Part shown: positions 49,933-58,394 of the stretch, one piece after another | Position numbering within the stretch: the stretch's first letter is position 1 | How the letters are laid out: each line of letters begins with the position of its first letter | DNA from: Streptomyces sp. TBY4 | GTDB lineage: Bacteria; Actinomycetota; Actinomycetes; Streptomycetales; Streptomycetaceae | Assembly (NCBI RefSeq): GCF_024213195.1 | Contig: NZ_JANAVF010000015.1 | Coordinates: forward strand, 163,154 to 227,153 | Direction of reading: 5' to 3' | DNA: 64,000 nucleotides | The notes under the pieces: generated by a model | Databases searched by the model: none | Told to the model about the DNA's origin: nothing | The model's input: the letters and a program-made list of their open reading frames with translations, nothing else | Made by a program: the position numbers and the translations under genes

Positions 49933-52587
49933 ATGGGACGCGGCAAGCTCAGGATCTATCTCGGCTCGGCCCCCGGCGTGGGCAAGACGTACGCCATGCT
50001 CTCGGAGGGCCACCGCCGGGTGGAGCGCGGCGCGGACTGCGTCGTGGGCTTCGTCGAGCACCACGGCCGGCCGCGCACCGAGGTCATGCTGCACGGTCTG
50101 GAGCAGGTGGAGCGCAAGCAGCTCGTGTACCGGGGCGCCGCCTTCACCGAGATGGACGTGGACTCCCTGCTGGCACGCAAGCCCGCCATAGCCCTGGTGG
50201 ACGAACTGGCGCACACCAACGTGCCGGGCTCGCGCAACGCCAAGCGCTGGCAGGACGTGGAGGAGCTGCTGCGGGCCGGGATCGACGTGATCTCCACCGT
50301 CAACATCCAGCACCTGGAGTCCCTGGGCGACGTGGTGGAGTCGATCACCGGTGTGCGGCAGCGGGAGACCGTTCCGGACGAGGTGGTGCGCCGCGCCGAC
50401 CAGATCGAGCTGGTCGACATGTCCCCGCAGGCCCTGCGCCGCCGCATGGCCCACGGCAACATCTACAAGTCCGACAAGGTCGACGCGGCCCTGTCGAACT
50501 ACTTCCGCCCCGGGAACCTGACCGCGCTGCGCGAGCTCGCGCTGCTCTGGGTCGCCGACCGGGCCGACGAGTACCTCCAGCAGTACCGGGGCGAGCACAA
50601 CATCCGCTCCACCTGGCAGGCGCGCGAACGCATCGTCGTGGGCCTCACCGGCGGGCCGGAGGGCCGCACCCTCATCCGGCGCGCCTCCAGGATCGCGGCC
50701 AAGGGCTCCGGCAGCGAGATCCTGGCCGTGTACATCGCCCGCAGCGACGGGCTGACCGCCGCCTCCCCCAAGGAGCTCGCGGTCCAGCGGACGCTGGTCG
50801 AGGACCTGGGCGGAACGTTTCACCATGTGATCGGCGACAACGTCCCCGAGGCGCTGCTCGAGTTCGCCCGCGGGGTCAACGCCACCCAGATCGTGCTCGG
50901 CTCCAGCCGCCACCGCTCCTGGCGGTACGTCTTCGGCCCCGGGGTCGGCGCCACCGTCGCCCGCGACTCGGGGCCCGACCTCGACGTCCACATCGTCACG
51001 CACGAGGAGGTGGCCAAGGGCCGCGGCCTGCGGCCCGTGGCCCGCTCGGCGGTCCGGCTCGGCCGGACCAGGGTGGTGGCCGGCTGGATGGTCGGGGTGG
51101 TCCTGCCGCTGCTCCTCGCGACGCTGCTCACGCACATCGACACCGACCCCGGTCTCGCCAACGAGATGTTGCTGTTCCTCGCCCTGACCGTGGCCGCGGC
51201 CCTGCTCGGCGGGCTCTGGCCGGCGCTCGCCTCCGCCGCCGTGGGCTCCCTGCTGCTGAACTACTACTTCGCCCCGCCCATCCACCGCTTCACCATCGCG
51301 GACCCCAAGAACATCGTCGCCATCGTGGTCTTCTTCGGCGTCGCCGGCTCCGTGGCCTCCGTCGTCGACGCCGCCGCCCGCCGCACCCACCAGGCCGCCC
51401 GGCTGCGCGCCGAGTCCGAGATCCTCTCCTTCCTCGCCGGCAGCGTGCTGCGCGGCGAGACCACCCTGGACGCCCTGCTGGAGCGGGTCCGCGAGACCTT
51501 CGCCATGGAATCGGTCGCCCTGCTGGAGCGGGAGAGCGACGTCGAGCCCTGGCGGCCGGCCGGCAGCGTCGGCCCGAACCCGGTCACCCGTCCCGAGGAC
51601 GCCGATGTGGACATGCCCATCGGCGACCACATGGCGCTCGCCCTGTCCGGGCGGGTGCTGCCCGCCGAGGACCGCCGCGTGCTCGGCGCCTTCGCCGCCC
51701 AGGCCGCCGTGGTGCTCGACCGGCAGCGGCTGGTCGGCGAGGCGGAGGAGGCCCGCCGGATGGCCGAGGGCAACCGGATCCGGACCGCGCTGCTGGCCGC
51801 CGTCAGCCATGACCTCCGTACGCCGCTGGCCTCCATCAAGGCCTCCGTGAGCTCCCTGCGCTCCGACGACGTGGAATGGTCCGAGGAGGACCGCGCCGAG
51901 CTCCTGGAGGGCATCGAGGACGGCGCCGACCGGCTCGACCACCTCGTGGGCAACCTGCTCGACATGTCCAGGCTCCAGACCGGCACGGTCACCCCGCTGA
52001 TCCGCGAGATCGACCTCGACGAGGTGGTCCCGATGGCGCTGGGCGGCGTACCCGAGGGCAGCGTGCTGCTGGACGTGCCGGAGACCCTGCCCATGGTGGC
52101 CGTGGACCCCGGGCTGCTGGAGCGGACCGTGGCCAACGTGGTGGAGAACGCCGTGAAGTACAGCCCGACCGGGGAGCAGGTGCTGGTGGCGGCCAGCTTC
52201 CTCGGCGACCGGGTCGAGGTACGGGTCGTGGACCGCGGGCCGGGCGTGCCCGACGAGGCCAAGGACCGGATCTTCGCCCCCTTCCAGCGGCACGGCGACG
52301 CGCCGCGCGGGGCCGGGGTCGGGCTCGGGCTGGCCGTCGCGCGCGGCTTCGCCGAGGCCATGGACGGCACCCTGGAGGCCGAGGACACCCCGGGGGGCGG
52401 GCTCACGATGGTGCTCACCCTGCGGGCGGTGACGGCCGGACGGCCGCAGGTCCACGTGAGCGTGGACGGCGAGGGGCGCAGTGCGCCGGCCGTCGGGAGC
52501 GAGGGGGCCGGGGTGAACGAGGGGGCCGGGGGGCACCCCGTAGGTTTTGATCTTGATTCGATACGACAGAAGGCAGGACCCCAATGA
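49933..52587 (+). CDS. kdpD: KdpD-type sensor histidine kinase
   Basis: The 884-residue protein starts MGRGKLRIYLGSAPGVGKTYAMLSEG (ATG 49933, GGAG nine bases upstream). Residues 1-210 form the KdpD ATPase-like domain with Walker A GVGKT and VDELAHTNVPGSRN. A USP domain (about 225-355: ERIVVGLTGGPEGRTLIRRA) follows, then four membrane helices (about 385-490), a GAF-like region, HisKA (LLAAVSHDLRTPLASIKASVSSL) and HATPase_c. KdpD senses potassium/osmotic status, and in Gram-positives the USP part can bind c-di-AMP. No kdpFABC genes are in the window; TrkA and KimA-like genes are close, so targets may differ from the E. coli paradigm (inference). Confidence 0.92.
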   Translation: MGRGKLRIYLGSAPGVGKTYAMLSEGHRRVERGADCVVGFVEHHGRPRTEVMLHGLEQVERKQLVYRGAAFTEMDVDSLLARKPAIALVDELAHTNVPGSRNAKRWQDVEELLRAGIDVISTVNIQHLESLGDVVESITGVRQRETVPDEVVRRADQIELVDMSPQALRRRMAHGNIYKSDKVDAALSNYFRPGNLTALRELALLWVADRADEYLQQYRGEHNIRSTWQARERIVVGLTGGPEGRTLIRRASRIAAKGSGSEILAVYIARSDGLTAASPKELAVQRTLVEDLGGTFHHVIGDNVPEALLEFARGVNATQIVLGSSRHRSWRYVFGPGVGATVARDSGPDLDVHIVTHEEVAKGRGLRPVARSAVRLGRTRVVAGWMVGVVLPLLLATLLTHIDTDPGLANEMLLFLALTVAAALLGGLWPALASAAVGSLLLNYYFAPPIHRFTIADPKNIVAIVVFFGVAGSVASVVDAAARRTHQAARLRAESEILSFLAGSVLRGETTLDALLERVRETFAMESVALLERESDVEPWRPAGSVGPNPVTRPEDADVDMPIGDHMALALSGRVLPAEDRRVLGAFAAQAAVVLDRQRLVGEAEEARRMAEGNRIRTALLAAVSHDLRTPLASIKASVSSLRSDDVEWSEEDRAELLEGIEDGADRLDHLVGNLLDMSRLQTGTVTPLIREIDLDEVVPMALGGVPEGSVLLDVPETLPMVAVDPGLLERTVANVVENAVKYSPTGEQVLVAASFLGDRVEVRVVDRGPGVPDEAKDRIFAPFQRHGDAPRGAGVGLGLAVARGFAEAMDGTLEAEDTPGGGLTMVLTLRAVTAGRPQVHVSVDGEGRSAPAVGSEGAGVNEGAGGHPVGFDLDSIRQKAGPQ

Positions 52588-53270
52588 CCCGGGTGCTCGT
52601 GGTGGACGACGAACCCCAGATCGTCCGAGCCCTCGTGATCAACCTGAAGGCGCGCAAGTACGAGGTCGACGCGGCCGCCGACGGGGCGGGAGCCCTGGAA
52701 CTGGCGGCCGCCCGCCACCCCGACGTGGTCGTCCTCGACCTCGGCCTGCCCGACATGGACGGGGTCGAGGTGATCAAGGGGCTGCGCGGCTGGACCAGGG
52801 TCCCGATCCTGGTCCTCTCCGCCCGGCACAGCTCCGACGAGAAGGTCGAGGCCCTCGACGCGGGCGCCGACGACTACGTCACCAAGCCCTTCGGCATGGA
52901 CGAGCTGCTCGCCCGGCTGCGCGCCGCCGTCCGGCGGGCGGAACCGGGCGCCGGGGCAGGCGAGGACGAGGTGATCGTCGAGACCGAGACCTTCACGGTG
53001 GACCTCGCGGCGAAGAAGGCGGTGCGCGACGGCCGCGACGTACGCCTCACGCCCACCGAGTGGCACCTGCTGGAGGTGCTGGTGCGCAACGGCGGCAAAC
53101 TGGTCAGCCAGAAGCAGCTCCTCCAGGAGGTCTGGGGGCCCTCGTACGGGACCGAGACCAACTACCTGCGGGTCTACATGGCCCAGCTGAGGCGCAAGCT
53201 GGAGACCGACCCCTCGCACCCGAGGCACTTCATCACCGAACCGGGCATGGGATACCGCTTCGAGAGGTAG
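52584..53270 (+). CDS. kdpE: KdpE-type response regulator
   Basis: The 228-residue OmpR-family regulator starts at ATGA overlapping the kdpD stop. Receiver: VVDDEP, phospho-acceptor Asp in VVVLDLGLPDMDG, Lys in VTKPFGMDELLARL. Winged helix: DVRLTPTEWHLLEVLVRNGGKLVSQKQLLQEVWGPSYGTETNYLRVYMAQLRRKLETDPSHPRHFITEP-type sequence ending GMGYRF. Expected to be phosphorylated by KdpD and to control potassium-uptake genes. Confidence 0.93.
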   Translation: MTRVLVVDDEPQIVRALVINLKARKYEVDAAADGAGALELAAARHPDVVVLDLGLPDMDGVEVIKGLRGWTRVPILVLSARHSSDEKVEALDAGADDYVTKPFGMDELLARLRAAVRRAEPGAGAGEDEVIVETETFTVDLAAKKAVRDGRDVRLTPTEWHLLEVLVRNGGKLVSQKQLLQEVWGPSYGTETNYLRVYMAQLRRKLETDPSHPRHFITEPGMGYRFER

Positions 53271-53294
53271 TGGGGGCGCCGGTACGCTTCCTGT

Positions 53295-53714
53295 ATGAGT
53301 GCTGAACCGCGTCCCGTGAAGCCCGCCAAGCCCGTGAGGCCGGCGGGCCGGTTCCGCCGGATGATAGAGCGGCTGTCCACCTCGCAGGAGGAGCTGCATT
53401 CGGCGGAACTGCAGGAGGACGCAGAAGCCGCGGGGTGCACGCGGATCTGCGACTGCCACGACCGCCAGATAGTGAAGGTGACCGGAACCCTGCGGACCGT
53501 CACCCTGCGGCCGCGCGCGGGCGTCCCCGCCCTGGAGGCCGAGCTGTTCGACGGTTCGGCGGCGCTGGACGTCGTCTGGCTCGGACGTCGCTCGATCGTG
53601 GGAATCGAACCCGGCCGTCGCATGATCGCCTCCGGGCGGATCTCGATGAGCCACGGCCGTCGGGTGCTCTTCAACCCGAAGTACGAACTCCGACCGCTCG
53701 GACAGGAGCACTGA
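53295..53714 (+). CDS. OB-fold nucleic-acid-binding protein
   Basis: The 139-residue protein begins MSAEPRPVKPAKPVRPAGRF. A helix-rich segment (MIERLSTSQEELHSAELQEDAEAAGC) precedes an OB-fold (about 55-135): IVKVTGTLRTVTLRPRAGVPALEAELFDGSAALDVVWLGRRSIVGIEPGRRMIASGRISMS... as in single-strand-binding tRNA_anti-type proteins. The usual two Cys (CTRICDC) may bind metal. Gene order after kdpE and before DUF3159 is conserved in Streptomyces. A role in nucleic-acid metabolism is presumed. Confidence 0.85.
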   Translation: MSAEPRPVKPAKPVRPAGRFRRMIERLSTSQEELHSAELQEDAEAAGCTRICDCHDRQIVKVTGTLRTVTLRPRAGVPALEAELFDGSAALDVVWLGRRSIVGIEPGRRMIASGRISMSHGRRVLFNPKYELRPLGQEH

Positions 53715-53716
53715 CG

Positions 53717-54466
53717 GTGACGTCACTCGACAAACCCACCACCCCTGGCGTGGACCCGTCCGCGGAGCCTTCCGCGGACCAGAAGGCGGTCACGCAGGCC
53801 GCCCTCTTCGACGCCTTCGGCGGCATCCGGGGCACCGTGGAGACGATGCTCCCCGGCCTGCTCTTCGTCATGATCTACACGATCAACAAGGACGTGAAGC
53901 TGTCCGCCATCGCGGCGGGAGCGGTCGCGGTCCTGCTGGTGATCGTGCGGCTGGCCCGCAAGGACACCGTCAAGCATGCCTTCAGCGGGGTCTTCGGCGT
54001 GGGCGTGGGCGTGGCCTTCGCCCTGTTCACGGGCAGCGCGAAGGGGTTCTACCTGCCCGGCATGATCTACGGCGCCGGCCTCGGCGTGGCCTTCACCGTC
54101 TCCGCGCTGGTGGGCTTCCCGCTGCTGGGCGTGATCCTGGGCCCGGTCTTCAAGGAGAACCTGTCCTGGCGCACGCGCAACCCCGGGCGCAAGAAGGCGT
54201 ACGTCAAGGCCAGCCTGGCCTGGGGCCTGATCTTCCTCGCGAAGTACGCGATCCTCTTCCCGCTGTACTGGTGGGGCGACGCGACGCAGCTGGGCTGGGT
54301 GCTGATCGCGCTGAAGCTGCCGCCGATGGTGCTCGCGGTGTACTTCACCTGGCTCTTCCTGGCGCAGGCGCCGCCGCCGATCAACGTGATCGAGGAGTGG
54401 GAGGCGGAGGAGGCCGCGGAGAAGGCGGCGAAGGCCGCGAAGGCCGCGGGGGGCCAGGGAGCCTGA
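53717..54466 (+). CDS. DUF3159 six-helix membrane protein
   Basis: GTG at 53717 (VTSLDKPTTPGVDPSAEP) follows GGAG and the OB-fold stop by two bases. The 249-residue product has about six membrane helices (VETMLPGLLFVMIYTINKD, LSAIAAGAVAVLLVIVRLA, AFSGVFGVGVGVAFALFTG, MIYGAGLGVAFTVSALVGFPLLGVI etc.) and an acidic/Ala-Lys-rich C-terminal tail (EAEEAAEKAAKAAKAAGG). DUF3159 is actinobacterial and of unknown function; the membrane profile and the Trk/Kdp neighbours hint at ion or membrane-stress physiology. Confidence 0.87.
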   Translation: MTSLDKPTTPGVDPSAEPSADQKAVTQAALFDAFGGIRGTVETMLPGLLFVMIYTINKDVKLSAIAAGAVAVLLVIVRLARKDTVKHAFSGVFGVGVGVAFALFTGSAKGFYLPGMIYGAGLGVAFTVSALVGFPLLGVILGPVFKENLSWRTRNPGRKKAYVKASLAWGLIFLAKYAILFPLYWWGDATQLGWVLIALKLPPMVLAVYFTWLFLAQAPPPINVIEEWEAEEAAEKAAKAAKAAGGQGA

Positions 54467-54550
54467 ACCGTACGCTGCTGCGTGCGCGGGCGGGCCGGTC
54501 TGCGCGGCGGTGCCCTGCGGGGCCGTCCCCTACCCGCCCTTCCACCGCTC

Positions 54551-54595
54551 CCCGGGCTGCGCCCGGACCCCGCGCCTCAAACGCCGGCGGGGCTG
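54551..54595. repeat. Streptomyces intergenic repeat, copy 2
   Basis: CCCGGGCTGCGCCCGGACCC then CGCGCCTCAAACGCCGGCGG and GGCTG. The right 27 bases are identical to copy 1 (47259-47305). Here it is wholly intergenic, between DUF3159 and the terminator. Confidence 0.85.
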
Positions 54596-54601
54596 AAATC
54601 A

Positions 54602-54640
54602 CGAAGGGGCGGCTGACCGTGGTGGTCGGCCGCCCCTTCG
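54602..54640. terminator. bidirectional hairpin between DUF3159 and trkA genes
   Basis: CGAAGGGGCGGC-T-GACC pairs with GGTC-G-GCCGCCCCTTCG, loop GTGGT. Typical strong Streptomyces terminator. Confidence 0.85.
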
Positions 54641-54660
54641 GACGTTCAGCGGGCCGCAGG

Positions 54661-55323
54661 CTAGTCCGCGGCCTGGAGGAGGTCCTCCAGTTGCTCCTCG
54701 CGGGCCTGGGCGGCCACGAAGAGGAGTTCGTCGCCCGGCTCCAGGGTCTCCTCGCCGTGCGGGGTGAGCACCCGGTTGCCCCGGATGATCGTGACCAGCG
54801 AGGTGTCCTCGGGCCAGCTGACCTCGCTGATCTGCTTGCCCGCGACCTGGGAGTCCGAGGGCAGGGTCAGCTCGACGAGGTTGGCGTCGCCGTGGCTGAA
54901 GCGCAGCAGCCGGACCAGGTCGCCGACGCTGACGGCCTCCTCGACCAGCGCCGACATCAGGCGCGGGGTCGACACCGCGACGTCCACGCCCCAGGACTCG
55001 TTGAAGAGCCACTCGTTCTTCGGGTTGTTCACGCGGGCCACGACCCGCGGGACCCCGTACTCGGTCTTCGCGAGGAGGGAGACCACCAGGTTGACCTTGT
55101 CGTCACCCGTCGCGGCGATGACCACGTTGCACCGCTGGAGCGCGGCCTCGTCGAGCGAGGTGATCTCGCAGGCGTCGGCCAGCAGCCACTCGGCCTGCGG
55201 GACCCGCTCCACCGAGATGGCGGTCGGCGCCTTGTCCACGAGGAGCACCTCGTGGCCGTTCTCCAGGAGCTCTCCCGCGATGGAACGCCCCACCGCGCCG
55301 GCTCCGGCGATCGCGACCCTCAT
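54661..55323 (-). CDS. TrkA-family potassium-uptake regulatory protein (RCK), second copy
   Basis: The 220-residue protein begins MRVAIAGAGAVGRSIAGELLENGHEVLLVDKAPTAIS: an RCK_N Rossmann domain with GAGAVG and an acidic end of the second strand (VDK), plus an RCK_C domain from about 140 (GDANLVELTLPSDSQVAG). It would bind NAD(H)/ATP and gate a Trk-type channel. Its ATG overlaps the stop of the upstream trkA gene (ATGA), so the two form a co-translated pair, unlike the single TrkA with two RCK units of E. coli. No trkH is in the window. Confidence 0.9.
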   Translation of the reverse strand: MRVAIAGAGAVGRSIAGELLENGHEVLLVDKAPTAISVERVPQAEWLLADACEITSLDEAALQRCNVVIAATGDDKVNLVVSLLAKTEYGVPRVVARVNNPKNEWLFNESWGVDVAVSTPRLMSALVEEAVSVGDLVRLLRFSHGDANLVELTLPSDSQVAGKQISEVSWPEDTSLVTIIRGNRVLTPHGEETLEPGDELLFVAAQAREEQLEDLLQAAD

Positions 55324-55988
55324 GCGTGTGCCTCCTCAGGCCCCTCGGCGAAGGCGGCCTCCACCTTCTCGATCTCGTCCGTGCGCATCATCACGTGGAC
55401 GAGGTCGCCCTCCTGGAGGACGGTCGCCGATGTCGGCAGCATGGCCTCGCCCAGCCGGGTGAGGAAGGCGACGCGGACGCCGGTCTCCTCCTGCAGCCGG
55501 CTGACCTTCTGGCCGATCCAGGCGGTGGAGGTGTGCACCTCCGCGAGCTGGACACCGCCGCTCGGGTCGCGCCACAGCGGCTCGGCGCCCGAGGGCAGCA
55601 GCCGGCGGAGCATCTGGTCGGCGGTCCACCGCACGGTGGCGACGGTGGGGATGCCGAGGCGCTGGTAGACCTCGGCGCGCTTGGGGTCGTAGATGCGGGC
55701 GGCGACGTTCTCGACGCCGAACATCTCACGGGCCACCCGGGCGGCGATGATGTTGGAATTGTCACCACTGCTCACCGCGGCGAAGGCGCCCGCCTCCTCG
55801 ATGCCGGCCTCGCGCAGGGTGTCCTGGTCGAAGCCGACTCCGGTGACGCGGCGGCCGCCGAATCCGGCTCCCAGCCGGCGGAATGCGGTGGGGTCCTGGT
55901 CGATGACTGCGACCGTATGCCCCTGCTGTTCCAAGGTCTGCGCGAGGGCGGAGCCCACTCTTCCGCAGCCCATAATGACGATGTGCAC
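55320..55988 (-). CDS. TrkA-family potassium-uptake regulatory protein (RCK), first copy
   Basis: This 222-residue RCK protein begins MHIVIMGCGRVGSALAQTLEQQGHTVAVIDQDPTAFRRLG, with nucleotide-binding GCGRVG and IDQD. RCK_C begins around VHTSTAWIGQKVSRLQEETG. It is the first gene of the pair, overlapping the second by four bases, and is divergent from the KimA-type permease, which suggests the pair could regulate that transporter or another K+ channel (inference). Confidence 0.9.
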   Translation of the reverse strand: MHIVIMGCGRVGSALAQTLEQQGHTVAVIDQDPTAFRRLGAGFGGRRVTGVGFDQDTLREAGIEEAGAFAAVSSGDNSNIIAARVAREMFGVENVAARIYDPKRAEVYQRLGIPTVATVRWTADQMLRRLLPSGAEPLWRDPSGGVQLAEVHTSTAWIGQKVSRLQEETGVRVAFLTRLGEAMLPTSATVLQEGDLVHVMMRTDEIEKVEAAFAEGPEEAHA

Positions 55989-56231
55989 GGCCGTCCTTCC
56001 GGCTGTCAGCGGCTCGCTGGGTTCCAGCCTTCATTGCTGCTCTGGCTTAACAGGGTCTCAGACCATGGCCCAAGCTACACACGGGCGGTCACCAGTGTGA
56101 CCCCTTCAGCTTCAGTCGGCGGGGCGTACGGGCCGCGTACGGACGGCATATGGCTGCCGTATAGGCGGCGTATTGCCATGTGACGGGGTGCGGGTTCGTC
56201 ATGCCGATTTCGAACGCTTACGATCCTCTGC
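55989..56231. promoter_or_regulatory. divergent control region, trkA pair and KimA-type permease
   Basis: The 243-bp region contains several GTAC/ATAC-centred elements near 56130-56180 and an inverted repeat ACGGCA-TATGGC-TGCCGT. A TACGAT element at 56219-56224 lies eight bases before the GTG start at 56232, so the permease mRNA may be leaderless. I looked for a c-di-AMP (ydaO-type) riboswitch and did not see its conserved GGGG-AG/CCG pattern. Confidence 0.45.
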
Positions 56232-58286
56232 GTGTCCAAACTGACCGACGTGCCCAAACGGATCCTGATCGGCCGGGCGCTCCGCAGCGACCGCCTCGGG
56301 GAAACCCTCCTTCCCAAGCGGATCGCCCTCCCCGTGTTCGCGTCCGACCCGCTCTCCTCGGTGGCATATGCCCCTGGCGAGGTCCTGCTGGTCCTGTCGA
56401 TCGCGGGCGTGTCGGCGTACCACTTCAGCCCCTGGATCGCCCTCGCGGTCGTCGTGCTGATGTTCACCGTGGTCGCCTCCTACCGGCAGAACGTCCACGC
56501 CTACCCCAGTGGCGGCGGTGACTACGAGGTCGCCAACACCAACCTCGGGCCCAAGGCCGGTCTCACCGTCGCGAGCGCCCTGCTCGTCGACTACGTCCTC
56601 ACGGTCGCCGTGTCGATCTCCTCCGGAGTCGAGAACCTCGGCTCCGCCGTCGATTTCGTCATCGAGCACAAAGTGCTCTCCGCGATCCTCATGATTCTTC
56701 TGCTCACGCTGATGAATCTGCGCGGCGTGAAGGAATCCGGAAGCCTCTTCGCGATCCCGACCTATGTGTTCGTCGCCGCCGTCTTCGTGATGATCGCCTG
56801 GGGTGCCTGGCGCGGTCTGGTCATGGGCGACACGATGGAGGCACCGACGGCCGGTCTGGAGATCAAGGCCGAACACCAGGGGCTGGCCGGTTTCGCACTG
56901 GTCTTCCTGCTGCTGCGCGCCTTCTCCTCCGGCTGCGCCGCGCTCACGGGCGTCGAGGCCATCAGCAACGGCGTGCCCGCCTTCCGCAAGCCCAAGAGCA
57001 AGAACGCGGCCACCACCCTCGCCCTCATGGGCGGCCTGGCCGTCACCATGTTCTGCGGGATCATCGGCCTGGCCATGGCCACCGACGTCAAGATGGCGGA
57101 GAAGCCCGCCACCGACCTGCTGCAGAACGGCGTCCCGGTCGGCGACGGCTACGTCCAGCACCCGGTCATCTCCCAGGTCGCCGAGGCCGTCTTCGGCAAC
57201 GGCAGCTTCCTGTTCATCGTCCTCGCCGCGGCCACCGCGCTGGTCCTGTTCCTCGCCGCGAACACCGCGTACAACGGCTTCCCGCTGCTCGGCTCGATCC
57301 TCGCTCAGGACCGCTACCTGCCGCGCCAGCTGCACACCCGCGGCGACCGGCTCGCCTTCTCCAACGGCATCGTGCTGCTCGCGGGCGCCGCGATGCTGCT
57401 GGTGTGGATCTACGACGCCGACTCGACGAAGCTGATCCAGCTCTACATCGTCGGCGTCTTCGTCTCCTTCACGCTGAGCCAGATCGGCATGGTCCGGCAC
57501 TGGAACCGCCACCTGCGCGCCGAGCGCGACCCGGCGGCGCGCCGCCGGATGCACCGGTCCCGGGCGATCAACACCTTCGGCGCCTTCTTCACCGGCATGG
57601 TGCTGGTCGTCGTCCTGGCCACCAAGTTCACCCACGGCGCCTGGGTCGCCCTGCTCGGCATGGTCATCTTCTACGGAACGATGACCGCGATCCGCAAGCA
57701 CTACGACCGGGTCTCCGAGGAGATCGCCGCCGTCGAGGGCCCCAGCGACGACAGCGTGCGCCCCTCGCGGGTCCACTCCATCGTCCTGGTCTCCAAGGTC
57801 CACAAGCCCACCCTGCGCGCCCTGGCCTTCGCCAAGCTGACCCGCTCGGACCGGCTGGAGGCGCTCAGCATCAGCGTCGACCCGATCGAGACCAAGGCGC
57901 TGCGCGAGGAGTGGGAGCGGCGCGGCATCAACGTCCCGCTCAAGATCCTCGACTCCCCGTACCGCGAGATCACCCGCCCGGTCGTGGAGTACGTCAAGGG
58001 CCTGCGCAGCGAGAACCCGCGCGACGCCGTCAGCGTATACATCCCCGAGTACGTGGTCGGACGCTGGTACGAGCACCTGCTGCACAACCAGAGCGCCCTG
58101 CGCCTCAAGGGCCGCCTGCTCTTCACCCCCGGCGTGATGGTCACCTCGGTGCCCTACCAGCTGGAGTCCTCGGAGCTGGCGAAGAAGCGGGCGAAGAAGC
58201 GCGCCGAGTGGAACGCCCCGGGCGCGGTGCGCCGCGGGCCGGTCGACACCCCGCGTGCGCGTCCGAAGGACCCGGCGGCGAAGTAG
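56232..58286 (+). CDS. APC-family potassium transporter (KimA-like)
   Basis: The 684-residue protein has about 12 membrane helices then a cytoplasmic C-domain of about 200 residues. The start (RALRSDRLGETLLPKRIALPVFASDPLSSVAYAPGEVLLVL) closely follows the KimA/YdaO pattern, and the SSVAY box is shared. The C-domain (VHSIVLVSKVHKPTLRALAFAKLTRSDRLEALSISVD) is USP-like, the regulatory domain that in KimA binds c-di-AMP. KimA is a high-affinity K+:H+ symporter. Location beside TrkA and KdpDE supports potassium import. GTG at 56232 is the start. Alternative: amino-acid permease. Confidence 0.82.
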   Translation: MSKLTDVPKRILIGRALRSDRLGETLLPKRIALPVFASDPLSSVAYAPGEVLLVLSIAGVSAYHFSPWIALAVVVLMFTVVASYRQNVHAYPSGGGDYEVANTNLGPKAGLTVASALLVDYVLTVAVSISSGVENLGSAVDFVIEHKVLSAILMILLLTLMNLRGVKESGSLFAIPTYVFVAAVFVMIAWGAWRGLVMGDTMEAPTAGLEIKAEHQGLAGFALVFLLLRAFSSGCAALTGVEAISNGVPAFRKPKSKNAATTLALMGGLAVTMFCGIIGLAMATDVKMAEKPATDLLQNGVPVGDGYVQHPVISQVAEAVFGNGSFLFIVLAAATALVLFLAANTAYNGFPLLGSILAQDRYLPRQLHTRGDRLAFSNGIVLLAGAAMLLVWIYDADSTKLIQLYIVGVFVSFTLSQIGMVRHWNRHLRAERDPAARRRMHRSRAINTFGAFFTGMVLVVVLATKFTHGAWVALLGMVIFYGTMTAIRKHYDRVSEEIAAVEGPSDDSVRPSRVHSIVLVSKVHKPTLRALAFAKLTRSDRLEALSISVDPIETKALREEWERRGINVPLKILDSPYREITRPVVEYVKGLRSENPRDAVSVYIPEYVVGRWYEHLLHNQSALRLKGRLLFTPGVMVTSVPYQLESSELAKKRAKKRAEWNAPGAVRRGPVDTPRARPKDPAAK

Positions 58287-58312
58287 CCCGGCTGCCCCGG
58301 CGACGGGGTGGC

Positions 58313-58364
58313 GAACGGCCGGACGAGATCCACGTAAACTGGTGGGTCGGCCGTCCGGCCGTTC
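58313..58364 (+). terminator. terminator of the KimA-like gene
   Basis: GAACGGCCGGACG pairs over 13 bp with CGTCCGGCCGTTC, loop 26 nt, then CTTTTC. It ends 30 bp before the methyltransferase ATG. Confidence 0.72.
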
Positions 58365-58394
58365 CTTTTCTTACCTCCTTGGAGTCTTCCCACC

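Noticed and set aside
52508..52583. Frameshift or read-through between kdpD and kdpE
   Set aside because: The ATGA overlap is the normal translational coupling of this two-component pair.
55989..56231. c-di-AMP (ydaO) riboswitch upstream of the KimA-like gene
   Set aside because: I could not find the conserved sequence blocks, and the probable start of transcription is too close to the GTG.
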